Virus record (IMG/VR): IMGVR_UViG_3300037508_001314
Location: 1-46,213 of that record
Direction: 5' to 3' (one strand)
Source: a virus
DNA: 46,213 nt
The notes under the pieces are model-generated. The model had not been told where the DNA came from, searched no databases, and was given only the letters and a program-made list of their open reading frames with translations. The first letter of the stretch is position 1; every line of letters starts with the position of its first letter. The translations under genes and the position numbers were made by a program. This document shows positions 16,986 to 22,490 of this stretch, one piece after another.

Positions 16986-17276
16986 ATGAAGATCCGGTTC
17001 GTGGGTGTGGTCGGTGACGGCTACCTGTTGTGTCCGGACTGTTTCGACGCCGGGCAGGCCGCTGAGACGGTGCAGGTGTTGGAAGCGGAATGTGACCATT
17101 GGTGTGGGGCTGCGAACTGTCACCACGGTTCGCCGTCGAGGGCATTGGCGTTCGGTCGGACATCGTCCCGGGAAGGGGGCGATGTGGTGGCCCGTTTGCG
17201 TGACGAGTTCGGGCCGCTGTGGGAATGGGAAGCGGACGAGGACGACTACTGCGATCAGTGCCACACGGGGCTATAG
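16986..17276 (+). CDS. Small early zinc-finger-like protein (cassette gene 5)
   Basis: A 96-residue protein with a CPDC pair near residues 17-20, a CDHWC...CHH cluster mid-protein and CDQCH at the C-terminus, consistent with one or two zinc sites. An acidic WEWEADEDDY stretch precedes the last pair. ATG 16986 follows AAGGAGGAATTGAG. Zinc-ribbon proteins this small often bind nucleic acid or a host protein; the actual role is unknown. It lies between ribozymes 4 and 5. Confidence 0.8.
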   Translation: MKIRFVGVVGDGYLLCPDCFDAGQAAETVQVLEAECDHWCGAANCHHGSPSRALAFGRTSSREGGDVVARLRDEFGPLWEWEADEDDYCDQCHTGL

Positions 17277-17290
17277 ACTGATCCTGGACG

Positions 17291-17350
17291 TGTCGAAACC
17301 GGCCTCGTGGCCGGTCCTGTGCGGGTGGTTCCCGCACGGCTGATGAGACA
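17291..17350 (+). ncRNA. Type II hammerhead ribozyme 5
   Basis: TGTC (17291-17294) pairs with GACA (17347-17350). GAAA is at 17295-17298. Stem III is CCGGCC/GGCCGG with a TCGT loop. Cleavage is after C17316. Stem I is the same nine pairs and TGGTT loop as ribozyme 1. CTGATGA is at 17340-17346. It separates genes 5 and 6. Confidence 0.9.
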
Positions 17351-17373
17351 AACCAACACAAGGAGAGATTGAC

Positions 17374-17853
17374 ATGGAGATCAAGACGAACAGGTTGTCG
17401 CACGACGTGCTGTGGCAGGCCGAGAAGTGGTTGCGGCGGCACATTGCGCTGTGCGAGGTCGACAGGACCGGCTGGGATGACTACCAGTTGAGCGCCCACG
17501 ACGCCCGGCTCGATGACCACGGGCTGGAGGCCTGTGACGTGCTGCTGACGGTCCTGTCGGGCCTCGGCATTGTCGGCGACATCGGCTGTGGGGTCGAAGC
17601 CCCGGTGTTTGTGACGGTGTACGACGTGGTCGACGAGTACGGCGGACCCGAGGAGGGCGGCTGGTGGTTCAGGGCCGGACGTGTGACCGCTGTGCACACG
17701 TTCGACACGGCCGAGTTGGCTGACTGGTTCACGGGCCGTCTGCGGACCCAGTCGGGTGCGAAAGAGTTGCCTGCGACCGGTGTCGGGCTTCGCTACACGG
17801 TCGGTGACGAGCCGGGCCGGAACTTTCCGGAGTTCGCCCCGTCGTACGAGTGA
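17374..17853 (+). CDS. Early protein, unknown (cassette gene 6)
   Basis: A 159-residue acidic protein with an N-terminal helical region (HDVLWQAEKWLRRHIALCEV), a central glycine-containing stretch (GLGIVGDIGCGV), and a beta-rich centre (VFVTVYDVVDEYGG, WWFRAGRVTAVHTF). No catalytic motif or family is recognised. ATG 17374 follows AAGGAGAGATTGAC, 24 bases after ribozyme 5. It is followed by a 16-bp element and ribozyme 6. Confidence 0.8.
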   Translation: MEIKTNRLSHDVLWQAEKWLRRHIALCEVDRTGWDDYQLSAHDARLDDHGLEACDVLLTVLSGLGIVGDIGCGVEAPVFVTVYDVVDEYGGPEEGGWWFRAGRVTAVHTFDTAELADWFTGRLRTQSGAKELPATGVGLRYTVGDEPGRNFPEFAPSYE

Positions 17854-17860
17854 CCGGTTA

Positions 17861-17876
17861 CTGGACGGGTGCAGGA
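17861..17876 (+). promoter_or_regulatory. Early 16-bp element, copy 3
   Basis: CTGGACGGGTGCAGGA, 8 bases after the gene 6 stop and abutting the outer stem II of ribozyme 6. It differs from copy 2 at a single base. Confidence 0.6.
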
Positions 17877-17946
17877 CGTGTCGAAACGCCCCCCTGGTGG
17901 GGCGTCCGGTGGAGGTGGCTCCTCCACTGCTGATGAGACAAGCCGT
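17876..17946 (+). ncRNA. Type II hammerhead ribozyme 6
   Basis: TGTC/GACA (17879-17882, 17937-17940) is extended past an AGC bulge by ACG/CGT. GAAA is at 17883-17886. Stem III is CGCCCC/GGGGCG. Cleavage is after C17906 of GUC. Stem I pairs CGGTGGAGG with CCTCCACTG around TGGCT. CTGATGA is at 17930-17936. Nearly every helix position differs from ribozyme 1 yet pairing is kept, which is strong covariation evidence. Confidence 0.92.
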
Positions 17947-17961
17947 GAATGAAGGAGAAGC

Positions 17962-18228
17962 ATGGAAACCGTGAACGTGATCCTGCTCGGCCATCCGGCC
18001 GATGCGGGAGACAACCTGGTGCGTGTCGAGGCGTCCGTTCCCGACGTGGAACGGTTCGTGGCCGATGAGGCCGCCAGCGGCCGCTGGGCGCATGCCGTGG
18101 TCGACGAGGTGATCTCTGCGGGGCCGTACGGTCGCCGGTTGGCCGGTCTGATCCGGACCGGGCCCGACGGCGTGTGGTGGCACTACTACCGCACCGGTCC
18201 GGCCGTGGTGGTCGGGGAACTGTCGTGA
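17962..18228 (+). CDS. Small early protein, unknown (cassette gene 7)
   Basis: An 88-residue alpha/beta protein starting NVILLGHPADAGDNLVRV and ending RTGPDGVWWHYYRTGPAVVVGE. ATG 17962 follows AAGGAGAAGC. Its stop overlaps the next start as GTGA, so genes 7 and 8 share one ribozyme-bounded message. No family is recognised. Confidence 0.78.
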   Translation: METVNVILLGHPADAGDNLVRVEASVPDVERFVADEAASGRWAHAVVDEVISAGPYGRRLAGLIRTGPDGVWWHYYRTGPAVVVGELS

Positions 18229-18317
18229 CGGGCCCCTGGCCGGGTGTTGCCGGGCTGGTGTTCGTGGCGGCCGTGTTTGTGTGGGTGCTGGCTTTCCCGG
18301 GCCGGTACGGGGACTGA
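18225..18317 (+). CDS. Tiny single-span membrane protein (cassette gene 8)
   Basis: A 30-residue product starting at GTG 18225, overlapping the previous stop by 4 bases. VAGLVFVAAVFVWVLAF is an obvious transmembrane helix, followed by a short charged end. Phages often encode such peptides early, for example to modulate host membrane functions, but nothing specific is shown. Ribozyme 7 starts 5 bases after its stop. Confidence 0.6.
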   Translation: MTGPWPGVAGLVFVAAVFVWVLAFPGRYGD

Positions 18318-18321
18318 CCGA

Positions 18322-18393
18322 AGGCGAAACCAGACCAGGATGCTAGACGGATCCTGGTTTGGTCCACCGGTGGATGCCGGTGCTGACGAGCCT
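18322..18393 (+). ncRNA. Type II hammerhead ribozyme 7 (divergent, CUGACGA core)
   Basis: Stem II is AGGC/GCCT (18322-18325, 18390-18393), so both strands changed relative to ribozymes 1-6. GAAA is at 18326-18329. Stem III is 12 pairs with one G-U (18330-18341 with 18351-18362), loop GCTAGACGG. GUC is cleaved after C18364. Stem I CACCGG/CCGGTG closes TGGATG. CTGACGA is at 18383-18389; position 7 is the one variable core base. The stem III top carries a 16-bp element. Confidence 0.9.
18343..18358 (+). promoter_or_regulatory. Early 16-bp element, copy 4
   Basis: CTAGACGGATCCTGGT, the most divergent copy (three mismatches), embedded in the loop and 3' arm of ribozyme 7 stem III. Confidence 0.45.
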
Positions 18394-18417
18394 GTCAGGA
18401 CAACAAAGGAGGGATCC

Positions 18418-18600
18418 GTGAACAACGGATACACGCAGGAGAGGCCGGTGGTGGCTGGGCCATTGCCGGAACAGGTTCGGGACGAGATCGCTTCGATCGT
18501 CCGTTGCGGCGGTGAGGTGGTTTCAGTCGCCGAAACCGAGCATGGCACGGTGATCACGTACCGGCTCTGCCAGTCGCATGTGCTGGTGGTGTCGGAATGA
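18418..18600 (+). CDS. Small early protein, unknown (cassette gene 9)
   Basis: A 60-residue protein starting at GTG 18418 after AAAGGAGGGATCC. It begins NNGYTQERPVVAGPLPEQV and ends with a beta-rich stretch (ETEHGTVITYRLCQSHVLVVSE). It overlaps the next gene as ATGA. No family is recognised. Confidence 0.7.
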   Translation: MNNGYTQERPVVAGPLPEQVRDEIASIVRCGGEVVSVAETEHGTVITYRLCQSHVLVVSE

Positions 18601-18773
18601 AGATCACGGTGAACGTGGTGAACGGTGAACCGTTGTCGTTCTCGGCGGTGAAGCCGCCGTGGCAGTGGCGGGACTTCCTGGTGATCGATACGGTCGGGAA
18701 CGGTGTACTGACGTACGTGCCGTTGTCGATGGTCGAGTCGTTCACCGTTCCGGCGTTTGAGGCCGCCCGATGA
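18597..18773 (+). CDS. Small early protein, unknown (cassette gene 10)
   Basis: A 58-residue, probably beta-rich protein (MKITVNVVNGEPLSFSAVKPPW...VLTYVPLSMVESFTV), overlapping both neighbours by 4 bases (ATGA at each end). The tight overlaps imply a coupled three-gene unit after ribozyme 7. No family is recognised. Confidence 0.7.
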   Translation: MKITVNVVNGEPLSFSAVKPPWQWRDFLVIDTVGNGVLTYVPLSMVESFTVPAFEAAR

Positions 18774-18940
18774 GTTCGGTGCGGTCGAAGGCCGATCGGG
18801 AAGCGGTCTGGCTGATGGGACAGTTGAAGGTCGCCCAGGGCCGTGCCGAGGGGCTGGAGTTGCGCCTGAAGGCCGCTGAGGCCCGGGTCCGGTATCTGGA
18901 GGCCGAACTGGCCCATCTGTGCCCGGCCCCGGAGTTCTGA
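18770..18940 (+). CDS. Small coiled-coil protein (cassette gene 11)
   Basis: A 56-residue, highly helical protein. Residues 8-50 (WLMGQLKVAQGRAEGLELRL...RVRYLEAELAHL) have leucine heptads typical of a short coiled coil. It is the last gene of the array, 32 bases before the terminator. Function unknown. Confidence 0.7.
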   Translation: MSSVRSKADREAVWLMGQLKVAQGRAEGLELRLKAAEARVRYLEAELAHLCPAPEF

Positions 18941-18972
18941 ACGGGATCACGTCATCTTTCACATGTCAGGAA

Positions 18973-19008
18973 GCAATGAGGCCACCCCTCCTGGGGTGGC
19001 CTCATTGC
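18973..19008. terminator. Strong bidirectional hairpin terminator
   Basis: A perfect 16-bp stem (18973-18988 with 18993-19008) with a TCCT loop, followed by GTTTCC on the plus strand. It sits between convergent transcripts: the rightward cassette array ending at 18940 and the leftward lysin operon ending at 19054. Confidence 0.9.
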
Positions 19009-19053
19009 GTTTCCGGGGACGATTCTGCGGGGACGGTCTGGACGGTTCTTGAA

Positions 19054-19626
19054 CTAGGCCCGGGGTTGGGCCGCCAAGAACGCCTCGATGTCGAGAACCC
19101 GTTGCGGGATCTTGTCACCGGCGAAATAGCGGACATGCCACGGTTCGGACTGCAGTTCAAACGACCAGCCGAGCGACTCGGCGTTGCCGATCAACCAATT
19201 GGTGGTGGCCCGAGTTGTCGACTTGGCGGTGTCGGGGTGGGTGCCGTGTGCGAGGTCAATGGCGAGGCCCCAACCGTGGTTGGATCCGCCCGGTGTGGCG
19301 GCCATCGCAACACCCGGTTTCAGCCACCATGTCTGCCCGCCCCAGGTGCGGCTGGGGCGTGCCGGAAGCCGTGTGGTGGTGAACCGGGACAGGAACAGTC
19401 GTTCCTGCTGGTCGAGTGGCCTGTAGGTTCCGCCGTGGGTCCAGGTGAGGTTGATCCCTGCGGCTTTGGCGGCCACCCACAGCGCCACCCATGCTCTGGC
19501 TGCCTGGTGGTGCAGTCTGCCGCCATTGCCGATGTCGACAAGTAGCCGTGGTGCGAGTTCGCCGTTGCGTTGACCGGTGAGGTCTGCGGGTTGCGTGACC
19601 CGCCGGACCGGAAGTTTGGTGCCCAT
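19054..19626 (-). CDS. Endolysin: M15 (VanY-type) peptidase
   Basis: A 190-residue protein with the full zinc peptidase signature: SNHGWGLAIDLA (H117, D124) and EPWH (catalytic E161, H164), plus an upstream GGTYRP. M15 enzymes cleave D-Ala-containing peptide bonds of peptidoglycan; in phages they act as endolysins. There is no signal peptide and no cell-wall-binding domain. ATG 19626 follows GGGGGGTG. Unusually, it is not beside the holin: it is the last gene of a small leftward operon embedded in the early region and ends at the strong terminator. Confidence 0.9.
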   Translation of the reverse strand: MGTKLPVRRVTQPADLTGQRNGELAPRLLVDIGNGGRLHHQAARAWVALWVAAKAAGINLTWTHGGTYRPLDQQERLFLSRFTTTRLPARPSRTWGGQTWWLKPGVAMAATPGGSNHGWGLAIDLAHGTHPDTAKSTTRATTNWLIGNAESLGWSFELQSEPWHVRYFAGDKIPQRVLDIEAFLAAQPRA

Positions 19627-19647
19627 ACCGGCACCCCCCGGCGGCTG

Positions 19648-19953
19648 TTACGGGAGCGGGATGCCGTGCTGGTTGAGTGTTTGTTCCAGAAGCCGGACCC
19701 GTACCCGTGCGGTTACGAGCGCTTCCAGCATCGCTTCGACTTGGGCTTTGACTTGATCGGGGGCTTGGTGGGACTTCAGTGTGACGTTCCGTCGGGCCGC
19801 TTCGGTGTAGAACGTTTGTTTACTGATCTTGATCGGGAGCGATGCGATCAGTTCATCGATCGTGATGGACCCGTAGGCTTCGGGGTCCCATTCGTCGTAC
19901 ATTTGGGCGATTTGGGCCCAGGTTTCGTCAGATATCTTGCGTTTCGGTGGCAT
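19648..19953 (-). CDS. Small HTH-containing protein upstream of endolysin
   Basis: A 101-residue basic protein. Residues about 30-60 (TIDELIASLPIKISKQTFYTEAARRNVTLKS) look like a helix-turn-helix, followed by a long amphipathic helix (VKAQVEAMLEALVTARVRVRLLEQTLNQ) that may dimerise. It ends 22 bases before the lysin start. It could control the lysin operon or act as a Cro/excisionase-like factor; the sequence does not decide. The SD is weak. Confidence 0.75.
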   Translation of the reverse strand: MPPKRKISDETWAQIAQMYDEWDPEAYGSITIDELIASLPIKISKQTFYTEAARRNVTLKSHQAPDQVKAQVEAMLEALVTARVRVRLLEQTLNQHGIPLP

Positions 19954-20022
19954 GCCGGCATGATACGCCCCGATCTTGGACTGGGCAACGGGCCAAAGGT
20001 CCCGATACGGTTTCTTGACGGG

Positions 20023-20220
20023 TCAAGTGAGGTGGGTGGGGTCGCCGGTCGCCCAGAACGCTTCTATCTTCGGGCTGTTGGAGTGCTGCACACCGACTGG
20101 ACCCATGATCCGGACTCGGCCAAGTGCCTGTTTGTCGGCTTTGCCGCAGTTCGGGCAGAACACGGTCCGGTGCGGGTTGCAGTGGGGCACGCAGGGGGGT
20201 TGTTTCGAGGATGTGCTCAC
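20023..20220 (-). CDS. Small zinc-ribbon-like protein, first gene of the lysin operon
   Basis: A 65-residue protein with CVPHC and CPNC pairs (residues about 10-25) spaced like a zinc ribbon, then a KIEAFWATGDPTHLT end. GTG 20220 is chosen because GGGGGGTG precedes it. It is divergent from the HTH gene at 20286, leaving a 65-bp shared control region. Function unknown. Confidence 0.72.
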   Translation of the reverse strand: MSTSSKQPPCVPHCNPHRTVFCPNCGKADKQALGRVRIMGPVGVQHSNSPKIEAFWATGDPTHLT

Positions 20221-20253
20221 TGTGCCACACCCCCCGGCTATGATCCGATCCTG

Positions 20254-20269
20254 TCCAGGACCAGTCCAG
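20254..20269 (-). promoter_or_regulatory. Early 16-bp element, copy 5 (leftward)
   Basis: On the minus strand this reads CTGGACTGGTCCTGGA. It lies between divergent genes 20220 (leftward) and 20286 (rightward), immediately before a TATGAT (20271-20276) that could be the rightward -10. A protein bound here could control both directions. Confidence 0.6.
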
Positions 20270-20285
20270 ATATGATGAGGAACAT

Positions 20286-20762
20286 ATGAGCAACATTTCC
20301 GATGCAGAGCGGTGGGCTGGGAGCCCGTTGGTGACCGAAGCGGTCCGCAGGGCAGGTGAGGGCGCCGACACGGTCGACATCCTCACGGTGCTTGTCGACC
20401 TGATGAACGACCTGGAGGACCGCTGCCCTGGCGTGCCGTTCGGGGTGATCTTCGACAGCGTTACACTCAACTCTGACGAGCAGAACCAGCACGGCCGTGA
20501 ACAGACCGGCATGATGTTGCTCGACCAGTACGGCTGGCCGTTGGAAGACATCGACGACCTGTTCGGTGGCCGGGACCGGTGGACCAATCAGGCGATCCGG
20601 ACCGAACTGATGCGCCGCCGCCGTGGGCTGCGGGGCGAACATCCGGCACTGGCCCTGTATCGGGCCGGGATGTCACAGGCGGGGATCTGTCGGGAACTTG
20701 GCCTGTCCGATAGCCGGGTCAGTTTCGTGATCCGTCGAGCGATGTCGAAGGGGCTGCTGTGA
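20286..20762 (+). CDS. HTH DNA-binding protein, candidate early regulator
   Basis: A 158-residue protein. The C-terminal 45 residues contain a clear helix-turn-helix (YRAGMSQAGICRELGLSDSRVSFVIRRAMSKG). The N-terminal two-thirds is acidic and helical (VDILTVLVDLMNDLEDRCPGV). ATG 20286 has GAGG just upstream. Its place at a divergent promoter with a 16-bp palindromic element makes it a reasonable candidate for the phage repressor or an early activator, but no repressor family is recognised. Its stop overlaps the nuclease start as GTGA. Confidence 0.85.
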   Translation: MSNISDAERWAGSPLVTEAVRRAGEGADTVDILTVLVDLMNDLEDRCPGVPFGVIFDSVTLNSDEQNQHGREQTGMMLLDQYGWPLEDIDDLFGGRDRWTNQAIRTELMRRRRGLRGEHPALALYRAGMSQAGICRELGLSDSRVSFVIRRAMSKGLL

Positions 20763-21631
20763 AGATCACCCAGTCGATTCTCGGGCAGGCCGACAAGTGT
20801 CTGCTGTCGGCCCAGTACACGCTCGATCGGCCCGTGTGGGTTCGTCGCAAGGCGTCGGCCGCTGCGACGCTCGGCACCGGGTTCCATGCCGGGCTGGAAC
20901 ACTACTACGCCGAACGGATGCGTTACCCGGATCTGCAGGCCGATGACCCGCAGATGGTGGTCGACATGATCGAAACGGCGCACCTGGCGTTCGATGCGGG
21001 AACCCGGATCGACGCCTACAACGGCCAACCGGTTGAGCACTTCATGTGGGACGACAAGATCCCTGACCTTGCGACAGCCCATTCGTTGCTGGAAACGATG
21101 CTGACCGCCTACTGCGAGCAGGGCTGGTGGTGGCCGGTCGAGTTCCAAGTGGTCGGCGTCGAGTTCGACCGTGTGTTGACGATCGTGCATGGCGATGTCG
21201 AGTTCGAAGCGAAACTGGGTGCCGACCTCGTGTTGCAGGACGAGAACGGCTGGATCGTGCTGGTGGACCACAAGACGGCCGGCCGTGCGTGGGACGAATC
21301 GAAGCATCATCCTCGCCGCAACAATCAGGCTTCGATGTACACGGCGTTGGCCGAGACGGTGTGGCCTGACGCTGCCGGGCACCGGTTCGTGTTCGACATC
21401 GTGACGTTGCCCGGGAAACGGAAAGAGACAGCGTTCGAACGTCGGATCTCGGACCCGACCCCAGCCCATCGGGCCGCTGTGGTGAAGAAGGCTGCCGATC
21501 TGGCCCGGCTCTATCAGGTGGTGCACGTGGAGGCGGGCCAGGATCTGCCAGCGAACCCGGCCAGCACCCTGTGTAACCCGAAGTGGTGCGATTTCTGGGA
21601 CGGCTGCCCGCACGGCGCCGTCTTGGACTGA
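20759..21631 (+). CDS. Cas4/RecB-like PD-(D/E)XK exonuclease with Fe-S cysteines
   Basis: This 290-residue protein has the layout of the PDDEXK_1 (Cas4/AddB-like) family: C14 near the N-terminus, GTGFHAGLEHYY with the family histidine, LGADLVLQDENGWIVLVDHKT giving the catalytic Asp, Asp-x-Lys, and C272, C277 and C283 at the C-terminus. One N-terminal plus three C-terminal cysteines is the classic 4Fe-4S arrangement. It probably trims dsDNA ends for recombination or replication. GTG 20759 overlaps the previous stop. It precedes ribozyme 8 and the ssDNA-binding gene. No CRISPR array is present. Confidence 0.9.
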   Translation: MKITQSILGQADKCLLSAQYTLDRPVWVRRKASAAATLGTGFHAGLEHYYAERMRYPDLQADDPQMVVDMIETAHLAFDAGTRIDAYNGQPVEHFMWDDKIPDLATAHSLLETMLTAYCEQGWWWPVEFQVVGVEFDRVLTIVHGDVEFEAKLGADLVLQDENGWIVLVDHKTAGRAWDESKHHPRRNNQASMYTALAETVWPDAAGHRFVFDIVTLPGKRKETAFERRISDPTPAHRAAVVKKAADLARLYQVVHVEAGQDLPANPASTLCNPKWCDFWDGCPHGAVLD

Positions 21632-21634
21632 CTA

Positions 21635-21703
21635 GAACGAAACCCTGGTTACTGGACTTGTCCAGGACCGGGTCGGTCGCTGAGTGGCGGCCCTGACGAG
21701 TTC
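21635..21703 (+). ncRNA. Type II hammerhead ribozyme 8 (divergent, CUGACGA core)
   Basis: Stem II is GAAC/GTTC (21635-21638, 21700-21703), a third covarying version. GAAA is at 21639-21642. Stem III is long (CCC/GGG, bulged T, GGT/ACC, internal loop, CTGGAC/GTCCAG with a TT loop). GUC ends at C21674. Stem I GGTCGC/GCGGCC (one U-G) closes TGAGTG. CTGACGA is at 21693-21699. It separates the nuclease and ssDNA-binding genes, 3 kb from the main array. Confidence 0.9.
21652..21667 (+). promoter_or_regulatory. Early 16-bp element, copy 6
   Basis: CTGGACTTGTCCAGGA, containing a perfect CTGGAC-TT-GTCCAG palindrome. The palindrome is also the apex of ribozyme 8 stem III, so one sequence serves a possible operator in DNA and a helix in RNA. 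Confidence 0.6.
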
Positions 21704-21727
21704 GTCAGCACCTTGTGGAGGTATCCA

Positions 21728-22288
21728 ATGTCGTATGCAGATTCCGAGGGTTTGAAGGCCCTGCAGATCGCCGTGAACGTGGGCGTGAACGTGACGGCCG
21801 AGATGTCGGCTGCTGTGGCCGCCACCGGTGGCGACCCGTACATCTACTTCGTTGAACACCTGGACGGTGTCGTGAACCTGATCGTCGCCACCCACGCCGA
21901 GCAGAAGATTCAGTCCGCTTTCGGTGCTGTTTCTGTCGATCCGGCGACGGACCCGGCGTTGGTCGGTCGTGGCCTGGCGTTCGTGCCGCCCGTCCAGGCC
22001 GCTGCACCGGTGGTGCAGGCCCCTGTGGTGCAGGCCCCGGCCCCGATCCCGATGGCGACCGTGTCGGCCGTCGTGAACTCGGAGACGGAGCGCCGCTGGA
22101 CGTTGTTCTTCCAGAACCCGGACGCCTGGTGGAACAACATCAACAACAAGAAGAACCCGAAGCAGCCCGACTTCCGTCACAAGACCGAGAAGGGTGTCGA
22201 CGGCTACCCGATCGGCCTGTGGATCCAGGACAAGGGCAACCCGGCCTGGGTTGCCGAGGGGCTCCGCCAGATCGGTCTGGTCGCCTGA
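21728..22288 (+). CDS. Probable ssDNA-binding protein with OSB-like PDF motif
   Basis: A 186-residue protein starting at ATG 21728 (GGAGG upstream). An N-terminal alpha/beta region is followed by a VQAAAPVVQAPVVQAPAP linker (about 95-118) and a C-terminal WTLFFQNPDAWWNNINNKKNPKQPDFRHK motif. This matches the PDF motif of organellar single-stranded DNA-binding (OSB) proteins of plants: W..FF.NP..WW.N...K.NPK.PDF.HK. It is a plausible replication SSB, supported by neighbours (exonuclease upstream, helicase downstream). The OB-fold region is not recognisable by eye. Confidence 0.78.
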   Translation: MSYADSEGLKALQIAVNVGVNVTAEMSAAVAATGGDPYIYFVEHLDGVVNLIVATHAEQKIQSAFGAVSVDPATDPALVGRGLAFVPPVQAAAPVVQAPVVQAPAPIPMATVSAVVNSETERRWTLFFQNPDAWWNNINNKKNPKQPDFRHKTEKGVDGYPIGLWIQDKGNPAWVAEGLRQIGLVA

Positions 22289-22289
22289 C

Positions 22290-22490
22290 ATGTCGGCCGG
22301 CGAGAAGGTCCCGGTACCGATCTCGGAGGTTCGTGCATGGGCGACCAGGCACGGCATCCCGGTCGGTGTCCGGGGCCATGTCCCCGAAGCGGTGATCCGC
22401 AAGTTCAACGAACGCCACCACAAGAAGGTGGCAAAGACACAGAACCCGTGGACCGGGAAGAGAGGTGGCGGCGATGACCGTGTTGCGTGA
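22290..22490 (+). CDS. Lsr2-like DNA-binding domain protein
   Basis: A 66-residue protein starting at ATG 22290, one base after the previous stop. VPISEVRAWATRHGIPVGVRGHVPEAVIRKFNERHH matches the C-terminal DNA-binding domain of actinobacterial Lsr2: I(R)AWA...G..V..RG.(I/V)P..V...F/Y. Lsr2 silences AT-rich foreign DNA; only the DNA-binding half is present, so it could compete with host Lsr2 or act as a nucleoid protein. The tail is very basic (KKVAKTQNPWTGKR). It overlaps the helicase start by 17 bases. This is a host marker for Actinobacteria. Confidence 0.82.
   Translation: MSAGEKVPVPISEVRAWATRHGIPVGVRGHVPEAVIRKFNERHHKKVAKTQNPWTGKRGGGDDRVA

Noticed and set aside
15527-17946. Junction hairpins as ordinary terminators
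   Set aside because: No U-runs follow, genes continue in the same operon, and the conserved CTGATGA/GAAA/GUC core with exact order fits a hammerhead ribozyme instead.
14690-18962. Long minus-strand open frames (343, 347, 280, 476 and 258 residues) opposite the cassette array
   Set aside because: They run antisense through several real genes and all ribozymes; Pro/His/Arg-rich shadow composition; start sites lack SDs.
20759-21631. Part of a CRISPR-Cas system (Cas4)
   Set aside because: No cas1, cas2 or repeats; phage genomes often carry Cas4/RecB-like nucleases for replication or recombination.
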